NCBI GenBank assembly: GCA_035325905.1
Contig: DAOKYY010000017.1
Location: 1 to 57,305 of the forward strand
Reading direction: 5' to 3'
From: DYGX01 sp035325905
GTDB taxonomy: Bacteria > Chloroflexota > Anaerolineae > Aggregatilineales > Aggregatilineaceae
Length of the DNA: 57,305 nucleotides
Part shown: piece by piece, positions 20,630 to 28,830 of the stretch
Position numbering within the stretch: the first letter of the stretch is position 1
How the letters are laid out: every line of letters starts with the position of its first letter
Made by a program: the position numbers and the translations under genes
The notes under the pieces: generated by a model
The model's database searches: none
Told to the model about the DNA's origin: nothing
Seen by the model: the letters and a program-made list of their open reading frames with translations, nothing else

Positions 20630-21133
20630 ATGTTCAACGCCCACCCCTTGCGGACAGCCCTTCCAGCGACCAATCCCGCCCGCTCGGCCCGCGCCCGGCT
20701 GCTCAATGACCCGGCGTTGCGGCGTAATCTCCCTGCCCCAGCTTTCGCGCCCGACAGCGCGACTCCGGCCTCGATCACCTTCACGCCGCGCAGCGCAGAG
20801 CTGATCCGGCCGTTCTCTGCCGAGAACGCCCTGTCGCGCGCCGAGCAGGAGCGACGCGCCCGGCAAGTCGCGCAAAGCTTTCGCGGGCACTACCTGGCCG
20901 AGCTAACCTATCACCCTGAGCAGCAGATCGCGCTCGCGACGATCCGCCCCAGGGCGGCGCAAGAGCCGGACGCGGCGCACCAGATTTGCGTCGAAGCGAA
21001 CGGCAACGTGAGCGTGCTGCATCACGCCGGGCCGCTGCTCGCCGAGCCGCATCTTGTCCTGTGGCGGCTGCTGCTGCTCGCCGGCGGGCTGACCGCAATG
21101 GTCGGGACACTGTTCTCGCTCGTCCTGTTTTAA
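20630..21133 (+). CDS. Hypothetical protein with C-terminal membrane helix
   Basis: A 167-residue protein not recognised as a known family. Residues 1-60 are rich in Ala, Pro and Arg and look disordered. Residues 60-135 form a small charged domain. Residues about 142-167 form one hydrophobic segment that ends the protein (VLWRLLLLAGG and TLFSLVLF), so it looks tail-anchored with the bulk in the cytoplasm. It follows the strong promoter at 20380 and a long leader. It is followed 25 bp later by another protein of the same overall design, probably in the same transcript. No function is proposed. Confidence 0.65.
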   Translation: MFNAHPLRTALPATNPARSARARLLNDPALRRNLPAPAFAPDSATPASITFTPRSAELIRPFSAENALSRAEQERRARQVAQSFRGHYLAELTYHPEQQIALATIRPRAAQEPDAAHQICVEANGNVSVLHHAGPLLAEPHLVLWRLLLLAGGLTAMVGTLFSLVLF

Positions 21134-21158
21134 GCAACGCACCCAGGGGAGGCTGACC

Positions 21159-21701
21159 ATGACAACTCATTCGTCCACGTCGCGCAGCCAACCGGAGCGT
21201 CCCTCCTCGCTGCTGCCTGCCATCATCGTCAATCCCGCGCCAGGGCCGTCCGAAGACCCAAACGGCGCGCGCGACAAGAGACGCGCGCAGACGACAACAC
21301 AGGCCGAGCAGCTCGCCGCCTTTTTGGAGGCGCTGGCGGGCGTCGTGCGCGGCGATGTCCAGACGGGCAGCCGGACGGCAGCCGGCAGCTACAGCGCGCC
21401 GCCCCCGCCCGGCGCGGCAGGGATCGGTCCGGCGCGCCCGGTCCCTGGCGGGCAGGATGCTCCGCAGGACGAGCCGGTGGACGCTTTCGCGCCCGCGCTG
21501 CTGTATCACCTGATGTGCGCGCTGCGCAACCTGAACCATTTCGTATTTATCACACCAGGCCCGCGCGGCCTGTTGTTCATCGTCCATCTGCCGCGCAAAA
21601 TGCTCGTGTTGATCTTGTTCGCGCTCTTCCTGATGTTCGCTTCGGTATATCGCTTGCCGGAGGTCTGGGAGATCATGTTCGGCATCATCGGTATTTTCTA
21701 G
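21159..21701 (+). CDS. Hypothetical protein with C-terminal membrane segments
   Basis: A 180-residue protein without a recognised domain. The start is supported by GGGGAGG upstream. The N-terminal half is Ser/Pro/Ala-rich and low-complexity. From about 125 the sequence becomes hydrophobic (HFVFITPGPRGLLFIVHLP), and the last 45 residues contain a membrane helix (MLVLILFALFLMFASVY) plus a hydrophobic tail. The gene is co-oriented with and 25 bp from the preceding tail-anchored protein, and about 210 bp before a TIR-TPR gene that has its own promoter. Function unknown; a membrane-associated role is inferred only from hydrophobicity. Confidence 0.68.
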   Translation: MTTHSSTSRSQPERPSSLLPAIIVNPAPGPSEDPNGARDKRRAQTTTQAEQLAAFLEALAGVVRGDVQTGSRTAAGSYSAPPPPGAAGIGPARPVPGGQDAPQDEPVDAFAPALLYHLMCALRNLNHFVFITPGPRGLLFIVHLPRKMLVLILFALFLMFASVYRLPEVWEIMFGIIGIF

Positions 21702-21729
21702 CGGGAAGTGAGCAGAGAAACAGGGGCAG

Positions 21730-21758
21730 TTGCGGGCAAGGGACGGCGGGCCTACAAT
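21730..21758 (+). promoter_or_regulatory. Promoter of the TIR-TPR gene
   Basis: TTGCGG (21730-21735), a 17-bp spacer, TACAAT (21753-21758). It gives the TIR-TPR gene its own transcription start near 21765 and a leader of about 150 nt. Confidence 0.62.
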
Positions 21759-21914
21759 GCGCCATGAGCACCGCTTTAGACGCGCTCGGCAGCACGCGGC
21801 CTACGGCGCGCCCGCATCCTTCCTGCAACGGCTACCACGGCGCGCTTGGGGGCCGGTCCCGCCTCAGCACCGGGATCGTGCGCGATCACTCAGGGAACAC
21901 AGGCCAGGGGTCAG

Positions 21915-23567
21915 ATGGAAGAACAGATAGCAACAGCCCAACTATTCATTAATTACGGCAACGGGGACGACGATTTTGCGCTGCGCCTTTACGACGACCT
22001 GGCATCCTACGGCCAGTCGGTGTGGATCGACCGTCGCGACGTGAAGCGCGGGCAGGACTGGTCGGGGGCGGTGAACCGGGCGCTGCACAGCGCCACGCAC
22101 ATGCTGCTGATCTGGTCCGACCAGGCCGACACGCGCGAGGTCGAGGCCGAATGGTCCGCCTTTCTGGACATGCAGAAGCCGATCATCATCCTCCGGCGTG
22201 ACAATCACCCGCTGCACTACAACCTCCAGCGGCTCCCGGCGATCGACTTCGCCAGCGATTACGAAGGCGGCGTGCGCAAGCTGATCTCCTTTCTGACCTC
22301 GCCCAAACAAGACCCGAAGGCGGCGCGGCTGGCGCTGGAACAGGGCAACGCCGCGTATCGCAGCCACGATTTCACCAACGCGATCAAAGCCTACAACCGC
22401 GCGATCGCGCTCGATCCGTCCAACGCCGAGGGGCATTTCAGCCGGGCGATGGCATTCCTGCGGCTCGGCCACACCGAGCGCGCGCTCGAAGGCTTCGGCG
22501 AGGCGATCCGGCTCAACCCGCGCATGGCGAAGGCGCATTATTATCAGGGGCAGATTCTCCGCTCGCAGGGCGAGCACGCCCGCGCCCTCAACAGCTTCAC
22601 CGAGACGCTGAAATGCGACCCGAAGCACGCCCCCTCCTACTACTATCGGGGCCTGACCTTCGACCTGCTTGGCGACAGCGAGCGCGCCCTCGCCGACTAC
22701 AGCGAAGCGATCCGGCGCGATCCTGAAAACACCCCCGCCTACGGGATGCGCGGCTCGATCTATTTCGCGCAGAAGCAGTATCAGGCCGCGCTCGACGACC
22801 TCGACCGCGCGGTGCTGCTCGACCCGAAAGACCCCACGATCTACCTCATGCGCGGCAAGACCTACGAGGCGCTCGGCAGCCAGCAGCAGGCGCTTAAAGA
22901 TTACATCCAGGCGATCAAGCATGACGATAACCTGGCCGAAGCGTATCGCGGGCGCGGCATGATCTATGGCAGCCTGGGCAACTACGACACCGCCATCCAG
23001 GACCTCAACCACGCCATCCGGCTGAACTCCGCCGACGGCCTGGCGTATCTGGCACGCGGCGACGCCTATTTCGCGCTCGGCAACATTGAGGAGGCAATCG
23101 CCAACTACAACGAGGCGATCCGCCTGATGCCGGAGAGCGCAATCGCGCTGCACAATCGCGGCGTCGCGTACCTGGCGCAGACGCGCCTGCAAGAGGCGAT
23201 CGACGACTACAACCGCGCCATTCAGCTGGATTCGCATTTCGGCTCGGCGTTCTTCAACCGGGGCAACTGCCACCTGGAGCTGGGCCAGCTTAACGCGGCG
23301 CTGGCCGACTATGACCAGGCGATCGCGCTGGACGAGAACGACGCGGGCGCGTTCCACAACCGGGGCATCACCTACAACAAGCTCGGCATGTACAACGAGG
23401 CGATCCAGGACTTTACGCACGTCCTGAGCATCGATCCGAAGTACGCCGAAGCGTACTACAACCGCCACCTGACCTATATTCAGCGCGGACAGCCGGGCGA
23501 CGAGCGCCTCGCGAAAGCCGACATGGAGCAGTATCGCCGCCTGACACGGAACATGTCCGGCGACTGA
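21915..23567 (+). CDS. TIR domain protein with tetratricopeptide repeats
   Basis: A 550-residue protein if started at the ATG at 21915, where the TIR fold begins. The frame extends 23 codons upstream, but those residues are atypical. Residues about 7-125 form a TIR domain: QLFINYG on strand A, SVWIDRRDVKRGQDW in the BB-loop region, MLLIWS on strand D. REVEAEW follows, whose Glu lies where NAD-cleaving TIR domains keep their catalytic Glu. Residues about 130-550 are 11-12 TPRs of 34 residues, each with the NxGxxY...G...A...Y..AI pattern. Bacterial TIR domains can degrade NAD or make signal nucleotides; TPRs usually sense or bind partners. Whether this is a defence or signalling protein is not shown. 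No signal peptide is seen. Confidence 0.9.
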   Translation: MEEQIATAQLFINYGNGDDDFALRLYDDLASYGQSVWIDRRDVKRGQDWSGAVNRALHSATHMLLIWSDQADTREVEAEWSAFLDMQKPIIILRRDNHPLHYNLQRLPAIDFASDYEGGVRKLISFLTSPKQDPKAARLALEQGNAAYRSHDFTNAIKAYNRAIALDPSNAEGHFSRAMAFLRLGHTERALEGFGEAIRLNPRMAKAHYYQGQILRSQGEHARALNSFTETLKCDPKHAPSYYYRGLTFDLLGDSERALADYSEAIRRDPENTPAYGMRGSIYFAQKQYQAALDDLDRAVLLDPKDPTIYLMRGKTYEALGSQQQALKDYIQAIKHDDNLAEAYRGRGMIYGSLGNYDTAIQDLNHAIRLNSADGLAYLARGDAYFALGNIEEAIANYNEAIRLMPESAIALHNRGVAYLAQTRLQEAIDDYNRAIQLDSHFGSAFFNRGNCHLELGQLNAALADYDQAIALDENDAGAFHNRGITYNKLGMYNEAIQDFTHVLSIDPKYAEAYYNRHLTYIQRGQPGDERLAKADMEQYRRLTRNMSGD

Positions 23568-23606
23568 CCCGCCGCACACGCACGCGGCACACGCGCAACA
23601 AAAAGC

Positions 23607-23632
23607 AGGACCGGGAGGATTGCCCCGGCCCT
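23607..23632 (-). terminator. Terminator of the PD40/SH3 gene
   Basis: AGGGCCGGG and CCCGGTCCT (read on the minus strand) pair over 9 bp with one G-U, around an 8-nt loop, and are followed by GCTTTTTG. It lies between convergent genes and may also slow plus-strand transcripts. Confidence 0.72.
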
Positions 23633-23679
23633 GTTTGCGATCAGCGCGCTCGCCGCGATCCTGCGGTAGCAGCGGGCGC

Positions 23680-24783
23680 TTAGTTCACCGTCACGGTGAT
23701 GTAGCGGTTGTCCTCAACGCCGCTGACCAGGATCACGCGCAGGTTGTATGTGGTGGTCGAGCCGGGGCATTCCTGGCGCGACGCCTGCCCGACGGTCGGC
23801 TGGCCCTGGTAATACACCTCGCGGATGCCCTGGACGTTCCAGCTCAGGGTCAGGCACTCGCCGGAGTTGATCGTGGGATTGTCGCCCCGGTCGGAGGTAA
23901 AAGAGATGTACACCGGCGGCAAGCCGCTCGTCGTCGCGGTTGGCAGGGCTGGGATGGGCGTCGGCATGGGCGTCGGCGGCGCGATAAATTGCGCGTCAAT
24001 CACCGGCACGTTCGTCAGCGGGATATTGACGGTCAGCAGCGGCGCGTAGACCCAGCCAACCGTGCCTGCCGCGCTGCGCACTTGCAGCCAGCTATTGTCG
24101 AAGCGACGGCCCAGGATGGTGAGCGCGTCGCCCTGGCCCAGGACGCTGATGATGCTCGCACCTTCGCCGGGGTTCGCCCGCAGATTCAGGCGCGAGACGG
24201 ACACGGTCGCGTCGGGCGTCGCTGCCGGCGGAGGCGTCGGCGAGGCCGGGATCAGCGGCTCAGCCACCTGTGGACCTTCTTCGCCAGCCTCAGCCGCGCC
24301 GAAATGCCGCTCGTCAAATGGATCGTTCGACAACTGGCGGACGATCAGCCCGTCCACCGACACGACGTACAGGTCCCAGTTGCCATTGACATCCGACACG
24401 AACAGGATGTATTCGCCGCCCGGCTGCCAGCGCGGCTGCACGTCGTCGGCGTCGTTACGCGTCAACTGCTCGACTTCCGAGCCGTCCGCGTTCATCACGT
24501 AGATTTCAAAGTCCCCATCGCGATCGGAGCTAAAGACGATCCGCTCGCCGTCTGGCGACCACATCGGATGCGTGTCGACTCCTGGATCGTCGGTCAGCTG
24601 AACCAGCTCGCCGGTCTCAGGGTCGAGCGTGAAAATCTCGTAATTGCCGGTTTCATCCGACGAGTACACGATCAGACCCGGCCCTTCGTCGTCCTGGGCG
24701 TCGGCCGGAGTCCTCAGCGCGAAGACCGCGCCCGCCAGCGCGAGCGCCAGCGCTAACACCCACAGGCTGCGTGAACGTTTCAT
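23680..24783 (-). CDS. Exported PD40 (TolB-like) protein with SH3 domain
   Basis: A 367-residue protein. Residues 1-30 form a signal peptide ending in ADA. About 35-165 hold three PD40/TolB-type propeller blades (HPMWSPDGERIVFSSDRDG, YVMNADG and similar). A Pro-rich linker follows at about 180-195. About 195-260 is a bacterial SH3-like domain (LNLRANPGEGASIISVLGQG ... WVYAPLL). After a second TPTP-type linker, the C-terminal 75 residues look like a beta-sandwich with two Cys (GECLTLSW, QECPGS). Probably a cell-envelope protein that binds peptidoglycan or partners; no catalytic site is seen. It is a single gene with a TATACT -10 element (24818-24823) and a terminator. Confidence 0.83.
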   Translation of the reverse strand: MKRSRSLWVLALALALAGAVFALRTPADAQDDEGPGLIVYSSDETGNYEIFTLDPETGELVQLTDDPGVDTHPMWSPDGERIVFSSDRDGDFEIYVMNADGSEVEQLTRNDADDVQPRWQPGGEYILFVSDVNGNWDLYVVSVDGLIVRQLSNDPFDERHFGAAEAGEEGPQVAEPLIPASPTPPPAATPDATVSVSRLNLRANPGEGASIISVLGQGDALTILGRRFDNSWLQVRSAAGTVGWVYAPLLTVNIPLTNVPVIDAQFIAPPTPMPTPIPALPTATTSGLPPVYISFTSDRGDNPTINSGECLTLSWNVQGIREVYYQGQPTVGQASRQECPGSTTTYNLRVILVSGVEDNRYITVTVN

Positions 24784-25094
24784 AGCATCTCCTCACTCTT
24801 TGCGGTGCCACACACCGAGTATACCGTGTCATGTCGCTTGACAGGGTGTCACCTGCCGCCGGACGCGCGCCAGGCGTTCCCTCTCAGATTGTAGTCAAAA
24901 TTCGCCTCGGCCAGCAGGGGGACCAACGGGCTACCGCCTGGCGGCTACCCTCCGCCCGCCTGATGCGCGCCTGTTTGCGGTGGCGGCGCTTGATTTTTCG
25001 CCTAAAGCAGGGTATATCCGGGCAGCGTACCGGCTGCTCTCCCGCATCTCGCGCCGCCGCTAAACTGGACCTGTCCCGCTGCCCTGAGGGTCTT
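24784..25094. other. Intergenic region between divergent genes
   Basis: 311 bp without a credible gene. It holds a minus-strand -10 (TATACT, 24823 down to 24818) for the PD40/SH3 gene and a plus-strand promoter at 24990-25018. The coding frame upstream of 25095 is Arg-rich and unlike the DUF47 family, so it is not counted as coding. Confidence 0.6.
24990..25018 (+). promoter_or_regulatory. Promoter of the DUF47 gene
   Basis: TTGATT (24990-24995), a 17-bp spacer, TATATC (25013-25018), ending 76 bp before the start codon. Confidence 0.55.
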
Positions 25095-25760
25095 ATGCTC
25101 GCTCGCCCGATTCACGCGCTGCTCACTTTTCCCGCCCGTCTGAGGGAACGCTTTCGCAAGCGGCCCGACCAGTTCCTGGACCGGCTGCGTACCCAGACGC
25201 GGATCACCGTGCGCGGCGGCGAGGCGCTGGAATACTACATGGCGCATCCGGGGCGCAAGAGCGCGCAGCGCGTCCGGCGCCTCGAAAAAGACGCTGACGA
25301 AGTGCACCGCATCCTGGTGGCCGAGCTGAACCGCACCTTCGCGACCCCGTTTGATCGCAAGGACATTCAGGTGCTCTCGCGCGTGCTAGACGACGTGCTC
25401 GACGAGCTGTGGGCCAGCGTCAACGAAATGGATATTCTCGGCGTTGAGCCGAACGATTACCTCAAGGAAATGGCGCGCTTGCTGGCGACCGGCACCGAGG
25501 AACTCAAGCTGGCGATGGACCGCATCCCGCAGCATCCCTCGGTTGCGACGACGCACGCGATTCGCGCCCGCGCGATCAACAATACCATCGACACACTCTA
25601 CGCCCAGGCGCTCGCGGACCTGTTCCGCAAGCCGAAGGACCTGGAGGGCCTGGTCGAGATGATGAAGCTGCGCGAGGTCTACCGGCACTTGTTCCACGCC
25701 TCGAACCGCATCGTAGAAGCGTCCAACGTGATCGAGGACATCGTGGTGAAGTTCTTTTAA
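25095..25760 (+). CDS. DUF47 family (PhoU-like) phosphate-transport accessory protein
   Basis: A 221-residue, all-helical protein whose size fits DUF47 proteins. The ATG at 25095 was chosen because homologous features start here and TGAGGG precedes it; the upstream frame is spurious. Features include LRLEKDADEV-like heptads (VRRLEKDADEVHRIL), the metal-ligand style segment TPFDRKDIQVLSRVLDDVLDE, and the C-terminal VYRHLFHASNRIVEASNVIEDIVVKFF (read in parts). These are typical of Pit accessory or PhoU-like proteins. In many bacteria the partner Pit phosphate permease is adjacent; here it is not. The inverted-repeat element at 25761-25907 follows directly. Confidence 0.85.
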   Translation: MLARPIHALLTFPARLRERFRKRPDQFLDRLRTQTRITVRGGEALEYYMAHPGRKSAQRVRRLEKDADEVHRILVAELNRTFATPFDRKDIQVLSRVLDDVLDELWASVNEMDILGVEPNDYLKEMARLLATGTEELKLAMDRIPQHPSVATTHAIRARAINNTIDTLYAQALADLFRKPKDLEGLVEMMKLREVYRHLFHASNRIVEASNVIEDIVVKFF

Positions 25761-25907
25761 GCGACAAGCAGCGAAAGGCAGCTCAAAACAGCGAAAGGCA
25801 GCCAGGAACAGCCGGGCACGGTAGCTCTATTTGCCTGTATTCTGCTGTATTCTGCTGTATCCTGCTGCTTTTCGCTGTGTTTTGTTGCTTGTAGCTGCCT
25901 TTCGCCG
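25761..25907. repeat. Purine-rich inverted-repeat intergenic element A
   Basis: The left arm holds AGCAGCGAAAGGCAGC and, 12 bp on, ACAGCGAAAGGCAGC. The right arm holds their complements (GCTGCCTTTCGC, CTGCTTTTCGCTGTG). Between the arms lies a tandem of about 2.7 copies of TGTATTCTGC (25836-25867). Left arm plus right arm can fold into one long imperfect stem. It fills the gap between two convergent genes. A related element lies at 33566-33660. Confidence 0.75.
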
Positions 25908-27260
25908 TCACCAAATGAACACGGCGCTCAGGTCGTTGACATTGGTATTCGTCGGCCCGGTGATCAGCAGATCGCCGGTCGCCGCCAGCAGCGGGTAGGC
26001 GTCGTTATTTTCCAGCGCCGCCCGCGCCGACAGCCCCTGCGCGGCGGCCCGCTCCACAGTCGCGCCATCCACCAGGCCGCCCGCCCCATCGGTGGGGCCG
26101 TCCGTCCCGTCGGTCGCCAGGCTGGCAAGCAGAATGTCGCGCGTCCCCGCCAGGGCCAGCGCCGCGGACAGCGCCAGCTCTTGATTGCGCCCCCCCTTCC
26201 CCGCGCCGCGCACCGTGACGGTTGTCTCGCCGCCAAACAACAGGCAGGCCGGGCGCGGAAACGGGCGGTTGTGCGCGGCGATCTCCTTGCCCATGCTCGC
26301 CAGCGCAATCGCGATCTCGCGCGCCTCGCCTTCGAGGTAGGTCGTCATGATCGCCGCGTTCAGGCCGAGCGCCTCGGCGCGCGCCCGCGCCGCTTCGGCG
26401 GCCAGCGCGTTGTCCGCGATGACGACGTTCTGCACGCGCTCGAAAACCGGATCGCCCGCCTTCGGCGTGTCCGCGCTCTGCCCCGCGATCGTGGCGTCCA
26501 GATGTCGCCGGATTGCTTCCGGCGCGCCGTCCCACACGCCGAACCGCTCCAGCGTCGCTCGCGCGCCGGCGGCAGTGGTCGGATCGGGCACAGTCGGCCC
26601 GGACGCGATCACGTCGAGCGGGCTGCCGACTACATCCGAGACGATCAGCGTGATCACAGTGGCCGGGTGCGCCAGGCGCGCGAGCTGCCCGCCTTTGACC
26701 TGGGACAGGTGCTTGCGCACCGTGTTGAGCGCGCCAATCGGCGCGCCGGAGCGCAGCAGCGCCTCGGTCAGCGCCTGCATGTCCGCCAGCGTCACGCCCT
26801 CGACCGGCAGCGTCATCAGCGCCGAGCCGCCGCCGGAGATCACGCCAATCACCAGGTCGTCTTCGTCCGCGCCGCGCAGCACGTCCACGATCGCGCGCGA
26901 CCCCGCCAGCCCCGCCTCGTCCGGGACCGGGTGCCCGGCCTCATGCAGCATGACGCGGCGCACCGGCGCCGTGTAGCCGTACTTCACCGTGACGTGCCCG
27001 CCCGCGACCCGGTCGCCCAGCAGGTCCTCGACCGCGGCAGCCATCGGCCCGCTGGCCTTGCCCGCTCCGACCACCCACACCCGCCGGAAGCGCGCCAGGT
27101 CGTAATCGCGCCCGCCTACCGCCAGCCGGTCGCCGTCGTATTGGAGCGCCCGGCGGACGGCCGCCCCCGGCTCAACCGCGTCAAGGGCCGCCTCCAGCAC
27201 GTCAAGCGCCGCGGCCCGCCGCCGATCTCCCTGCTTCACCGTTTCCTGAAAACGCGCCAT
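25908..27260 (-). CDS. Glycerate 2-kinase (GckA/MOFRL family)
   Basis: A 450-residue protein from the ATG at 27260, which has GGAG 9 nt upstream. A GTG 13 codons earlier is possible but less well placed. The N-terminal domain has VVGAGKASGPMA (about 60-71) and SGGGSALM, typical of the DUF4147 fold. The C-terminal MOFRL domain has GGETTVTV, GGRNQELAL and TDGTDGPTDGAGG. The family phosphorylates D-glycerate to 2-phosphoglycerate in serine, glyoxylate or sugar-acid breakdown, in the cytoplasm. It sits 63 bp downstream of the receiver-histidine kinase on the same strand, separated by a strong hairpin. Confidence 0.92.
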   Translation of the reverse strand: MARFQETVKQGDRRRAAALDVLEAALDAVEPGAAVRRALQYDGDRLAVGGRDYDLARFRRVWVVGAGKASGPMAAAVEDLLGDRVAGGHVTVKYGYTAPVRRVMLHEAGHPVPDEAGLAGSRAIVDVLRGADEDDLVIGVISGGGSALMTLPVEGVTLADMQALTEALLRSGAPIGALNTVRKHLSQVKGGQLARLAHPATVITLIVSDVVGSPLDVIASGPTVPDPTTAAGARATLERFGVWDGAPEAIRRHLDATIAGQSADTPKAGDPVFERVQNVVIADNALAAEAARARAEALGLNAAIMTTYLEGEAREIAIALASMGKEIAAHNRPFPRPACLLFGGETTVTVRGAGKGGRNQELALSAALALAGTRDILLASLATDGTDGPTDGAGGLVDGATVERAAAQGLSARAALENNDAYPLLAATGDLLITGPTNTNVNDLSAVFIW

Positions 27261-27300
27261 GCGCTCGCGCTCCTGTCCCCCGGCCAGGCCGCTCACCACG

Positions 27301-27336
27301 CGCTGGCGCTTCAGGCGCGAAGCTCAGGCGCCAGCG
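27301..27336 (-). other. Strong stem-loop between kinase genes
   Basis: CGCTGGCGC (27301-27309) and GCGCCAGCG (27328-27336) form a perfect 9-bp inverted repeat enclosing a nested GCTTC/GAAGC hairpin. It overlaps the last codons of the histidine kinase gene and lies before the glycerate kinase start. There is no T-run, so it could be an attenuating or RNA-stabilising structure. Confidence 0.5.
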
Positions 27337-28505
27337 GCCAGCTCCTCTCCAGCTGCGGAGTCCTGGTAGACCGGTATGCTAATGATAACTTGCGTGCCTC
27401 GATCGACCACCGAGCAAAGCTCGAAGTTACCATGATGCGCCTGTATGATACCCCGCGCCAGCGGCAGGCCCATCCCAATCCCTTGCTGCTCATGCCTCTG
27501 CCGCTCCACCTGACGGTACGGCTCAAAAACGTGCGGCAAATCCTCGGCGGGGATACCCGGTCCATAGTCAGTTACCGTCACCCAGACCTGCCCGTCCGAA
27601 ACCCACTGCGTGACCTGGATCGGCTGATCGGGGTCCGCAAACGTCATGGCGTTGGAGATCACCTCGGCCAGCGCATGCTTGAGCGTCGCCAGATCGCACC
27701 GGACCAGCACACCAGGATCAAGCTCGTTAAAGTGCACAAGATTCTTCCATCCGCGATAATGAAACTGCCGCGCGCGATCAATGGCCCCGATGACGGCGTC
27801 GCGCACCAAGCTGGGGTAAGTGTATGCGCCGATCGCCTCTTCCAGCGCGCCTGATTCGAGCATCACATACAGCACCATCTGCTCGACCACGCGGCCCATA
27901 CGGACGCTGCCGCCCTGCACGATGTCGAGCATCTCCCGAATTTCGGGCAAACCCTGTCCGTTAAGCTGGCGGCCAAGAATGTCAGCCGCCATGCTGATCG
28001 ACGACAGCGGGGTGCGCAATTCGTGAGCTACCATCGAGGTGAACGCGCGTTTGGCTTCGTCCAGCTTGCGCTGCTGCTTCTCGATCTGCTCTCGCAGCTC
28101 GGTGTACCGTTTCAGCTTGCTGTGGATAATCAGTAAAAAACGCTCCCGATCCATCGGTGTTACCAGGCAGTCGTCCGCGCCCAGCAGATAGCCCTGCCGC
28201 ACCCGCTCAAGCTCGTGGCGGTCGGTCAGGAACAGAAACGGGATGGTGAGCCAGGCTCGATTGGAGCGGATGGCTCGCAAAAACTCAAACCCATCCTGCG
28301 GCGGCAGATTGATATCGCTGACGATCAGATCGGGGGGCCGCGACGCTTTGCGCAGCGTTGTGAGCGCCTCGCGGCCATCGGCGGCGACCAGAACCTCAAA
28401 CCCTTCCTTCTTCAAGAGATGCCGCATTCCGTGCTGGAGCGTTGGCGTCTCGGCGGCCAGTAAAATAGTCGTTGCTTCGTTGCAGGCGTTAACGTGGTCG
28501 GTCAT
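27324..28505 (-). CDS. Receiver domain-histidine kinase (atypical receiver)
   Basis: A 393-residue cytoplasmic protein with an N-terminal receiver (about 12-130), a short coiled coil, HisKA (about 155-220) and HATPase_c (about 265-380). The receiver keeps the phospho-acceptor Asp (IVSDINLP) and Thr (FLTD). It has AAE where an acidic pair is usual, and Thr in place of the conserved Lys (CLVTPM), so phosphorylation chemistry may be weakened. The kinase has the phospho-His in MVAHELRTPLSS, an N box (EVISNA) and G boxes (DYGPGIP, GIGMGLPLA). There is no membrane segment. Orientation and spacing suggest cotranscription with glycerate kinase. Confidence 0.9.
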   Translation of the reverse strand: MTDHVNACNEATTILLAAETPTLQHGMRHLLKKEGFEVLVAADGREALTTLRKASRPPDLIVSDINLPPQDGFEFLRAIRSNRAWLTIPFLFLTDRHELERVRQGYLLGADDCLVTPMDRERFLLIIHSKLKRYTELREQIEKQQRKLDEAKRAFTSMVAHELRTPLSSISMAADILGRQLNGQGLPEIREMLDIVQGGSVRMGRVVEQMVLYVMLESGALEEAIGAYTYPSLVRDAVIGAIDRARQFHYRGWKNLVHFNELDPGVLVRCDLATLKHALAEVISNAMTFADPDQPIQVTQWVSDGQVWVTVTDYGPGIPAEDLPHVFEPYRQVERQRHEQQGIGMGLPLARGIIQAHHGNFELCSVVDRGTQVIISIPVYQDSAAGEELAAGA

Positions 28506-28830
28506 GGAGTTTCTGTGCTCTCGAAAAGTGCTTGGTCCCCGGCTGACAAAGCAGGCTGCGAAGTGTTCCCAGCTGGATTATCGCATATCAGAATAAAAAT
28601 TTAATTAATTTCTAGTTGGGAATTAATTTTTCTAGGTAACTTTCACAATTTTTTCACAAGAGATAACCTGTGCAGCCGCCCGAATGCTAGCGCGCCGTCA
28701 CGCGCGTCACAATGCGCGAAGCCAGACTTCATTGCGCCGCCTATCGCCGCGCCAAGTACCTGAGAGCATTGCCGCCGGACAGTGTTTCGTGCTACACTGC
28801 TTGTGTTTATGACTATTAATAGGAGGGTTT
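28506..28830. other. AT-rich intergenic region between kinase and c-di-AMP receptor genes
   Basis: 325 bp with no gene. At 28597-28640 it turns markedly AT-rich and contains two spaced copies of ATTAATTTCTAG / ATTAATTTTTCTAG. The plus-strand promoter at 28769-28798 serves the downstream pair. The upstream part should hold the minus-strand kinase promoter, which I could not place. Confidence 0.55.
28769..28798 (+). promoter_or_regulatory. Promoter of the DarA-like gene pair
   Basis: TTGCCG (28769-28774), an 18-bp spacer, TACACT (28793-28798), followed by a short leader and a strong AGGAGGG ribosome site. Confidence 0.6.

Noticed and set aside
20505..20804. 99-codon plus-strand frame overlapping the start of the first small membrane protein gene
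   Set aside because: It has no ribosome site, is Arg/Pro-rich, and overlaps a better-supported gene in another frame.
21942..23579. 545-codon minus-strand frame
   Set aside because: Antisense of the TIR-TPR gene. Its apparent repeats mirror the TPR periodicity.
24831..25094. N-terminal extension of the DUF47 gene
   Set aside because: 88 Arg-rich residues unlike the family, and a promoter at 24990-25018 lies inside this stretch.
25761..25907. Insertion sequence or CRISPR-like array
   Set aside because: There is no transposase, no target duplication, and no regular repeat-spacer pattern. The repeats are short, imperfect and partly inverted.
26181..27854. 557-codon plus-strand frame
   Set aside because: Antisense of glycerate kinase and part of the histidine kinase; no domain content.
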